DNA of 64,000 nucleotides, taken from contig JAANBB010000019.1 in the NCBI GenBank assembly GCA_014621425.1, positions 62,001 through 126,000 on the forward strand, read 5' to 3'. Below are positions 56,110 through 64,000 of this stretch, piece after piece. Position 1 is the stretch's first letter. Each line of letters begins with the position of its first letter. The DNA comes from Cylindrodendrum hubeiense (lineage: Eukaryota > Ascomycota > Sordariomycetes > Hypocreales > Nectriaceae). The translations under genes and the position numbers were made by a program. The notes under the pieces are model-generated. The model was not told the origin of the DNA. It ran no database searches and saw only the letters and a program-made list of their open reading frames with translations.

Positions 56110-58512
56110 GTCGCCAGACCTAGATGTATCTCAAACACAGGTGTCAGGTTCCTTCATTAATTTCGCGGAGGTTTACGTTGAACAATAGATGCAAAACATG
56201 ACTTCTTTTATCTAATTCTGCGAGGGGTTTCGTTTTAATACCGCAGCCCCCTTGTTACGGAACTGGAGCGGGGGCCAATCGCATCCGAGTTGGGTCGCGT
56301 TGTTGTTTATCATCACACCAGATGCTTGTTGAATCGGATGTTTACATCTAGGCCCCTGGTTTATTATGAGCGACAGCTTCCGCTTTATTCAGTTTTCAAA
56401 CCAATCGGCGCTCAAACCAATTCACACGTATTTTTCCCAAAGAAATAGTAAATACCTGATGTCTTGATGACAACTTCGGTTTCTAGCGGCAAACAATAGA
56501 TAGTAGCAATTGCTACAAACAGATGTGACACTAAGACCGTGATTTCCCGAAAGGCTATCGATTGCCTGGCTATCACGGAAGGTTGAGTAAATGTCTTGAC
56601 TGAGAGGACATATGTGTCAACATTGAAGAAGACAAGGCTGTCACTGAGCTGGGGTATCTGATCTCGCGTCTCCGATGGTGTGATAATGATATTCTGAGCG
56701 AGATTTAAGAGTAACCATTGTTATTTAGTAAACTCCCCCCCTACCTATTTATAGGCCTGCAACCTCTTCCAGCTAAACCAGGTAGGGAAAACCCGTAGAC
56801 CTCTTAATCCAGGATGAAAACCCCACTGCTGGTTCCGGGCTCATCTTCGCTGCGTCCTCCTCCGATCTACATATGGGCTCGTCTGTGATGCCATTTTGTC
56901 CAGGATGCCCTTGTGACCGTGGAATATTCTTAATTTTCCAATGGGATACCACCCGAGGCATTTGAAAGCTTTGGAAGTGCACCAAAACGGTCCCTACGCT
57001 TCTGGCCGGGTCGCATATCCGATTGGCAGCTCGACTTCAGATAGGTCGTGTTGGCCGTCTCATCATACTTTTTCATCTCAGCGAATGAGTTTACCTCTCT
57101 CTTGAACATAAGATGACTGGTGTTTGCTTTGATAGCTACGTCATGGACTAGCTGCACCGATGGTCCACTAGTGGCGGCAAATCTGCCAGCTTGTATGTGG
57201 GTTTTTTGTCGTGCCTGCTTACGGAAAATATTCGGTGCCCGGTTTGCCGATAAAATAGGATAACTACTGAATACTGAGCGTGGGTCTGGCAGCCCCTCAA
57301 GGCCTGATGTAAAGGGTCATTCATTAGTCATTGATTTCGGATCGTGCGGCGAAGGGTCAGACTCTGTTGTGGCACTGGGATACCATGTGGTCTTTCTCCT
57401 TAACGATGAGCTCCGCATTCAGCCCGTTTATTTGTTTGAGAAATGTCTTGGCGTTTTGTATGCTCAACCTGTTGTTCTTTGTCTCCGCCGATCCTTAATA
57501 GTCGCAGCACGTTAATGACGCGTGGTCATAGCTCCATAAGCGCATTGTCCTCAATTTCGGCCCGATGCCTCGACTCGTCTAGAAGCAGTGGGTCAAAACG
57601 GCGTGCGAAAAGAAGAACGAAACAAGGAAGAGTTCAGAAAAAGATCAGATAAGATCTTGGTTTTGTCATAATGGCATGGTGCTTATGACAGCCGGTTCCT
57701 GCATTAGTAGTGCCACTTATATCTCCACCTTAGGCATCCCAAACTAGATAGTTCCCGTCCTACCCCCCTTGCGACTGGGCCAAGTCTGTCGTAACTGACG
57801 GAAAACTCGGCATCCGATGACCGAGATCGGCGACGTGGTACCACGTTTCAACTACTGACTAGGCCGTATCTTTATATTTGCTTGACTCCAAACTCCATTA
57901 GAGTGGCCGCTACTAAACCAAGCCGAAGACAAGAATGAAGCGGAGAAATCAAGAGTGGTTGTAATGGTGCCAGGTCATCATCGTATATCATCTAGATGTT
58001 CAAATGGTATCAAACTGGGCTTGAATCTAACCTATTCTAGCGACTTTCCATTTCGGATCTCTGCTATGAGCTGCGTAGCTCTTCAAGACACGTCCTCAAA
58101 GGGCTGTGCTGCTAGGGCCTTGGCTGACGGCGGCAGCAACTGCCCCAACGAGCCTAATCCGACTAGTAGCCAGCCGAGAAATTCTTAGCGAGAACCTTGC
58201 AGACATGCTTACAGTTACGTGATGCTTTCTTCACCAGCTCCTGTCCAGCCTTGCTTAATAAATATGGACACGACAGGGACAAGACCTGTCATCAGCCGAC
58301 CCGAACGCGCGGCGTGGGGCATTAGGTGTCGGTAGTTCAATACCAGCTAGTTAATACCCAGAAGAAGGACTAGTGCGCCTCATTCATTATGCCGGGATAG
58401 GCCCTGTTTCCTCATTACCAAGTAAGTAATAAAGATCTGCGTCCATCCACCACTCTGCATCTGTGCCTCACATCAGTCAACTTTCATCCGACTTCTATTT
58501 AGCAATTCCATC
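56110..58512. other. long gene-free stretch between divergent genes
   Basis: 2.4 kb holding the promoters of the methyltransferase (minus) and GMC oxidoreductase (plus). Short frames near 56930-57157 (minus) and 57955-58188 (plus) have no family signal. CAT/TCAT-rich leader sequence precedes ATG 58513. Confidence 0.4.
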
Positions 58513-60182
58513 ATGCGTCTTGTTTCTCTCGGAGGCCTTTCGGCCTTGACTCTGGCCATGACGGCGGCCGCGGCCTCGACCTATGACTATATCGTCGTGG
58601 GCGGTGGCCCTGCTGGCATCATCACAGCTGAGCGACTCTCGGCAGCCAACAAGAAGGTTCTGCTGATCGAGCGAGGACAGGGCCCCACAGTTGATACTGG
58701 TTCCAGCAACACCCTCAGCTGGAACGAGACGTTGACACCTGTCGATGTCCCGGGCCTGACCTCAGCCGTCGGCAGCGTGACTGACTACATGTGCGACGAT
58801 ACAGCCGCTCTCGCTGCTTGTGTCTTAGGAGGCGGTGTCACAATCAACTATATGGTTTTTGTTCACCCTCCTGATCACGACTTCGACGATAAGTGGCCCA
58901 AGGGATGGAAGTGGGCCAACGTTGCTCCCGCCGCCAAGAGGCTGTACCAGCGCAATTCTGGAACCACCCTTCCATCCAAGGACGGCCAGCGCTATGATCA
59001 GGGCCTTTACTCGACTCTCTCTACCTTCTTCAGCAGCCTGGGCTGGAGCTCAGTCGACATGATCACTCAGCCCAATGAGAAGCACGAGGTCTACAGCTAC
59101 CCCTCGTGGAACATCAAGGACGCCATCCGTGTTGGACCCGTACGAACCTATCTGCCTTTGGCTGAAGAGCGAGACAACTTCACCCTCCGCCTTGGAACCA
59201 AGGCCATTCGTGTCGTGCGCTCCGGCTCGCAAGTGACCGGCGTTGAGGTCGAGACCGAAGGAAACCGCGAGATCATCAAGCTTTCTAAGAAGGGAAGAGT
59301 CGTCCTGGCTGCAGGTGCCCTTTCGACGCCCCGACTCCTCTTCAACTCTGGCATTGGACCACAGGCGCAGATCTTGACCGCAAACAAGACTGGAATCACC
59401 CTCCCCCCTAAGAAGGACTGGATTGAACTACCTGTCGGTAAGAATCTTAAGGACCACCCTATCTTCTCTATTAATGTGAAGACGAATGAGACTTGGGGTG
59501 TTTTCGATACCGCTAGTGTTCTGAACGGCTCTGATACCACGAACATCAACCAGTACGAGAGCAAGGCCTCGGGTGTTCTTACTCAGGGCAGGCACCGTGT
59601 CATCTTTTTCAGCTCCAACGTCGGAGCTGATGGTGTTACGCGATATTATCAAGGATCTTGTGCGGCCTCAGGCGAAGGTGTTGTCCAGATCAAGGTGTAC
59701 ATGACCCACGGCCTCACATCAGAGGGTGTCCTGGGATTGTCCGAGGATGGCAGCACCACTATTGAGACGGCGCCCTATCTTCAAACAGAAGGCGACATCG
59801 AAGCTGCAACCTCGTTTGTCAAGAGCATGGTCGATTCCATCACTGCCTCTAGCGCCGGATTCGAGCTTCAGACGTACACAAACACCTCTGCTATTATTGG
59901 CTCCCAAACCTCCGGCAATCACTACGTTGGAACAGCTAAGCTGGGCACGGACGATGGTCGCAAGGGTGGCTCCTCTGTTGTTGACACGAACACTAAGGTC
60001 TACGGAATGGACAACCTGGTAAGAGCCTCCTGTTGCAATATTTCTGATGGCAAATTACTAACCACAAATCTCAGTTTATTTCCGACGCCAGCATTCATCC
60101 CGATCTTCCCACTGGCAACAGCCAAACCATTGTTATGGTTGTTGCTGAGATGGCCGTTGCTAAGATCCTTGCATACAAGTAG
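58513..60182 (+). CDS. secreted GMC oxidoreductase, cellobiose-dehydrogenase-like flavodomain, two exons
   Basis: Exons 58513-60018 and 60075-60182 code for 537 residues. A signal peptide (first 20 or so residues) is followed by YDYIVVGGGPAGIITAERLS with the FAD-binding GGGPAG, VLLIERG at the end of the next strand, CVLGGGVTINYMVFVHP (the GMC loop over the flavin) and GRVVLAAGALSTPRLLF. The catalytic pair appears as H470 in SGNHYVGTAKLG and N517 in LPTGNSQTIVM, in the arrangement of cellobiose dehydrogenase and pyranose dehydrogenases (AA3_1). There is no N-terminal cytochrome domain and no C-terminal CBM1, so electrons cannot be passed through an attached haem. It would oxidise cello-oligosaccharides or related sugars and may support lytic polysaccharide mono-oxygenases. 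Confidence 0.92.
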
Positions 60183-60542
60183 ACGTATTTCGAGGATTAG
60201 AGTAATGTGCAGTTTGTAAATATTTTAGACTCCTGTATAGCCTCATCGAGCGGCCAGACCAGGAGCCATTCCCTGCAGATATGACTGAGACATAGAGAGC
60301 ACATAGTTGCAATTTTCAGTAAATACTTTCCAAATTTGTGCATCGCGTACCTCATTTCCCAGTGCTCCAACAACACGACCGGGGGTGACCAAGATAGAAA
60401 CATATTCTCTTTTAATATCGATGATCTACATATGTATGACTTGATACTTATGCTTCTAGTTGGTCGAATTATTGTATCGATAATTACGAGATAACTTTGG
60501 AATCATCTTGATGTAGTAGCGTAAAGGAGTAGGGTCCCTAAT
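60183..60542. other. intergenic between convergent genes
   Basis: Short shared 3' region of the GMC and polygalacturonase genes; nothing else seen. Confidence 0.4.
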
Positions 60543-62122
60543 CTAGGAGATGCAGTTGATATCAAGCAGAGAATTATCCATGTTTGTACACACCCAAGTA
60601 GCAGTCTTTCCACTGGGGGGTGTAACGCTGATGTTGTGGGCTTGTATGTTGACGCATTTCTGATTCCGAAACGATTAGCCTTTATCCAGGCAGAATAAGT
60701 CATGAGAGCTTACCGATGCATCACTGCAAACCAGTGTTCCGACCTTAGGATCGTACTTCTTGGAGGTCACTCCCCACATATTCTTGAAAACGATATCTGA
60801 GATGATCATGTTGGACTACAGTACCATGTTAGCTACTCAGAATCCGAGACGAAACCCAACTGACGATGACTCAATGTCAATAAATGTGGTGATGATGTAC
60901 TTACAGGATATTGGTTGCAAAGGGTCAGGTTCTTCTGTCCGTAGCACTGAGTGAGTTCAATAGCCCAGTCATTATTGGTGTTGGACATCCCATCGTAAGT
61001 CACGTTCTTGACGTATCCGGAACCGCCACCGCCGTTCAGGTTGTCCTGGAAGTTTGTGTACACTCCAGGCCAGACCTTGATGCGGGCGCCATCCGAGGCA
61101 TTGGACATGGAAATGTTGTAAACATAGACATTTTCCACAACGTCGAACTCCTCGGCGTATTGGCCGAGCGACCCGACAGAGATACCATGAGAGCCATTGC
61201 ATTGGAGCCCCTGGACGACGATATTGGTGCTGTTGGGCTTGAAGGAAACACAGTCATCGCCATTGTTGATGACAGAGTTTTGAATCACGATAGAATCGGA
61301 ACGATATGTATCCCATCCGTCGGTGTTCTTGGCGGGATTGGCGTTTGTGCTCTACATTGTCGACGTGTCAGCTAGTCCCATTGATCATCTGTCTGCGCCA
61401 AACTTACCCCGACCTTCAACTTAATGTCGCTCACAATAATGTCTGTACTGTTGGCGATAAGGTTGAACCACTATTTTGGGAGTCAGCAGAGACCCTCTTT
61501 CCGTTATATCTCAGTCAAGGCTTACACTTGGTGGGTTGATCATGTTAAGTCCAGTCACAGAGCCTCCTTGAAGTCCATCCAAGAGGAACAAAACTGGACG
61601 CAGGAGGGAAGAATTGGCAGCAAAGCCGTCGTACCATGGCTGTCCATTGCCGTTGAGAACTCCAACGCCATGGCCGAAGATGTTGACATCCTTCCCGCCA
61701 AACCTCCAGAAAGCTGTGGCGTCTTGGTAGGCATACTTGAACATGTGGTCTGTCCAGTAACTGATGTTTGTCGCAAAATTGACAGTGCCGGTGATGGCCA
61801 CGTCAATGTGCTTGAGGAACGTAAGATCCAGAGGCGATGCGATGGTGTAGTTGGCATCCAATACCACGGTTCCGCCGTCGTTGCATTTATGAAAGGCTTT
61901 GAGAATGTTTCCAGCGTCATCGCCGCCATTTTTGGTTGGCTTGACGGTACAGTATCTGCTGCGACTGCGAGAAGGCGAGACGGAATTATGCGTCCCGGGA
62001 CTGTGCGGCCATGCCTTGATCTCGGGACGTGTAACAAGAGAACGTCCGTGCAATGGGCTAGCTGCTGCACTGGCAATGCTAGCCAGACAGGCAACAGCAA
62101 CAAAGATCGTGGAGTGAATCAT
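60543..62122 (-). CDS. secreted exopolygalacturonase, glycoside hydrolase family 28, five exons
   Basis: Minus-strand exons are 62122-61526, 61470-61408, 61351-60905, 60815-60714 and 60659-60543 (441 residues), all joined in phase 0. A signal peptide of about 20 residues is present. GH28 landmarks are NTDGWD (N229 to D234; catalytic D231), NNGDDC with the paired aspartates D252 and D253, [10 protein letters not shown] with H275, and RIKVWPG with R310 and K312. The sequence [19 protein letters not shown] and the shape of the domain fit exopolygalacturonases, which release galacturonic acid from the ends of de-esterified pectin. Several N-x-S/T sites suggest glycosylation. It is divergent from the pectin methylesterase gene, whose product makes its substrate. 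A TATA-like CTTATATTTAATG lies 63-75 bases upstream of the ATG. Confidence 0.94.
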
Positions 62123-62919
62123 GGTAATGACAATAAGGTCTTGTGAGTTGGCGTACAGATCTTGGCACAGGTGAGATTCCTTTCATTAAATATAAGGCAA
62201 GTGGTAGTCTCCTTTCACTGACCCTTGTGTCAAATATAGCAAATTAGAAACAAGCTTTCCGGATAACCCGTTGCATCTCCACCACATCCACCACGCCAAT
62301 CAGGGAAGACTAACTCGCGTGTTTGATAGTCATCCACTCTCGAGCTGCATTCACAATTTTCCGTACGATGAACTTCCCCTCCCCCACAAAACCCCAGCAA
62401 TTTCTTTATCCGAAGACTTTAACCGAAAGAAGGCGCTCAAAAGTGCGGGGCGGGTACTCAACCTGGGGAAAGTTGGGGGTTTATCATGACGTGGCCATGA
62501 AATATGCTCGGAAACCGGCTTCTTTCTATAGTGATCATGTAAATTGATCTATGCTGATTGAACAATGAGCATCCCTCAGTGGTGGAATATTCTCAGGTTG
62601 AGAAAAGAAGCTCGGCGTTAGTGTACAATCGTCTGGCTTCTCGGCATCTCATAGCCGCCCCTTGGTCTAGTGTCGACCAATATGGACTAGTGTGTATTTC
62701 CGGAACTCTCATTTGTGGAGTAATGTAACCGTGTCGTTGGGGGGAGCTTGCACATGCTATCCCGGCTGGAGACTTCACCTCCCCAATTCGACAGTAAAGT
62801 TCGAGCACTGTTGTAACAGTTCGTAGCCAGATATTAAGGGTCGAATACTTATCAATTGAACCCCACCTCTCATTCTGACTTTAAGCACTATCTTCCTGCT
62901 CGGTCAATTCCAGTGAACA
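62123..62919. promoter_or_regulatory. divergent promoter of the polygalacturonase / pectin methylesterase pair
   Basis: This 797-base spacer lies between two outward-reading pectinolytic genes. It contains TATATTTA for the minus gene at 62197-62185 and several CCCC(T/A)/GGGG words (near 62379, 62736, 62776) that could serve CreA-type carbon repression, although they are not exact SYGGRG sites in each case. Confidence 0.5.
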
Positions 62920-64000
62920 ATGAGATCACTTATCCTCAAAATCGTGCTCGCCACAGCAACTTTCTTCCATAGCTCAGTTGCGGAACGCTCCCAGAGTCCC
63001 GCCAAAACATACAAGCAATGTCAGAGACAAACACGCCACCCAACTGAGGGTTGCCCTCATGGCACGATTTACGTCGCTCGTAATGACTCGGGAGCCCATT
63101 TCGACACCATTCAAGCCGCCATCGACTCACTCGGCAACACCACTGTTCCCGGGCACATCCTGATAGCCCCGGGTAACTACACGGAGCAGCTAAATGTCAC
63201 CCGCCGAGGGCCCCTTCACTTGATTGGCATGTCCAACAAGCCCTGGAAGGGCGACTTATACTCAGATATAAATGTCAACACCAGTGCCCAAAATGACGTC
63301 CAGATCTGGTGGAACTCGGCCAATCATAATAGCCTTTTCACTGACAATGTCTATACTGGTGTCTTGACTGTTGGTCCCACCCTCAATGCCACTCTGACTG
63401 GCTCTGGACCGACAGGCTTCGCTGTCCCGGCCGACACTCCATTCGGGTGCACGGATTTTCGTGCCTACAATATCGATTTCCGGAATGAAGTTGTTCAGTA
63501 CTCATACGGCCCAGCACATGCGTTGGGAGTGAGCAGGGCCAATGCTGGCTTTTACTCATGCGGCTTTTACAGTTGGCAGGATACGGTAAGTTATGAGACA
63601 TTACTCATGTGCTTTGCAAGCTGCTTGTTTGTGAACAATGCGCCAAGATATTAATTCGCGGCAATCGGCAGGTTTACGTTGGAAAGCTCGGTAACGCTTT
63701 TTTCTATGACAACATCATAGCCGGACAGACTGATTTCCTCTATGGCTTTGGCACGGCATATATCGAACAGTCCACACTTTCACTTCGGAGTTGTGGTGGC
63801 GGTATTACGGCCTGGAAAGGTACCAACACGACCTTCACCAACAAGTACGGCGTCTACATCGATCGCACCCAACTCATCGCATCCAACTATACAATTGCTC
63901 CAAATATGGTGGGCAAGTGCGCACTCGGCCGGCCCTGGAACTCGCTGCATCGATCTATCTTCATGGACTCATACTTCGATGCCAGCATCAAACCCGCTGG
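62920..64000 (+). CDS. secreted pectin methylesterase, carbohydrate esterase family 8, 3' end outside window
   Basis: Exon 1 is 62920-63585 and exon 2 starts at 63672 and runs past the window end, so about 331 residues are visible. The first 21 residues are a signal peptide. The right-handed beta-helix begins AHFDTIQAAIDSLGN, the usual opening of CE8. The active site elements are GFYSWQDT (Q220, D221) at the splice junction, AGQTDFLYGFG with the nucleophile D243, and LGRPWNS with the conserved Arg and Trp. ALGV and NIDFRNE precede them as in other members. The enzyme removes methyl groups from homogalacturonan outside the cell, preparing it for the polygalacturonase encoded divergently. An unspliced read of the intron would stop at once, supporting the join. 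Confidence 0.93.

Noticed and set aside
56930..57157. 75-codon minus-strand frame
   Set aside because: No motif and no adjoining exons; not distinguishable from chance.
61424..62146. 240-codon plus-strand open frame over the polygalacturonase gene
   Set aside because: Antisense to GH28 exons with signal peptide and matching splice sites; no family signal of its own.
1..64000. tRNA, rRNA, CRISPR arrays, LTR retrotransposons or transposase genes
   Set aside because: No cloverleaf with a GGTTCRANNCC arm, no regular spacer-repeat array, and no integrase, reverse transcriptase or DDE motifs were noticed. CRISPR arrays would not be expected in a fungal nucleus.

Overview
This window is nuclear DNA from a filamentous ascomycete (Pezizomycotina, most likely Eurotiomycetes of the Aspergillus/Penicillium type). 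The reasons are short introns of about 45-110 bases with GTRNGT-like donors and CTRAY-like branch points, a Zn2Cys6 regulator, an NmrA-like protein, a LaeA-like methyltransferase, a 2EXR protein, and secreted plant-wall enzymes. Gene models were built by hand from reading frames, splice signals and family conservation. Every multi-exon model closes in frame, but no transcript evidence was available.

Layout. 0-12.6 kb: end of a GNAT acetyltransferase, a four-exon acyl-CoA dehydrogenase, an uncharacterised nuclear-looking protein, a 2EXR protein, a Dal5-type MFS transporter, and two uncharacterised genes (one a two-exon protein of about 101 residues). 13-16.6 kb: a 217-base non-coding inverted-repeat element (MITE-like) just upstream of a kinase-like gene, then a PD-(D/E)XK nuclease-like gene. 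17.8-23.9 kb: an NmrA-like gene divergent from a Zn2Cys6 regulator, which converges on an eleven-exon secreted GH3 beta-glucosidase. 26.4-32.5 kb: a secreted orphan protein, a secreted cupredoxin, and an enoyl-CoA hydratase-like protein with a signal-peptide-like N-terminus.

33-44 kb is the most unusual part: a probable gene relic, an HNH-nuclease-like orphan, a ten-exon 799-residue orphan converging on a 289-residue orphan, and an ORF with paired CxxC motifs. A block of about 160-170 bases that acts as the upstream region of the 289-residue gene is repeated, inverted, 14 kb away at 28.75-28.92 kb with no gene behind it.

46-64 kb: a full-length ABCB transporter with eleven tandem hexapeptide repeats at its N-terminus, a GH12 glucanase with five 11-residue repeats in its tail, a LaeA-like methyltransferase, a cellobiose-dehydrogenase-like GMC oxidoreductase, and a divergent GH28 exopolygalacturonase / CE8 pectin methylesterase pair (the latter cut by the window end). 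With the GH3 enzyme, these form a wall-polysaccharide degradation set: GH12 and GH3 on glucans, CE8 and GH28 acting in sequence on pectin, and the GMC enzyme oxidising released sugars. No tRNA, rRNA, CRISPR array or intact transposon was recognised. Long gene-free stretches suggest a rearranged, accessory region.
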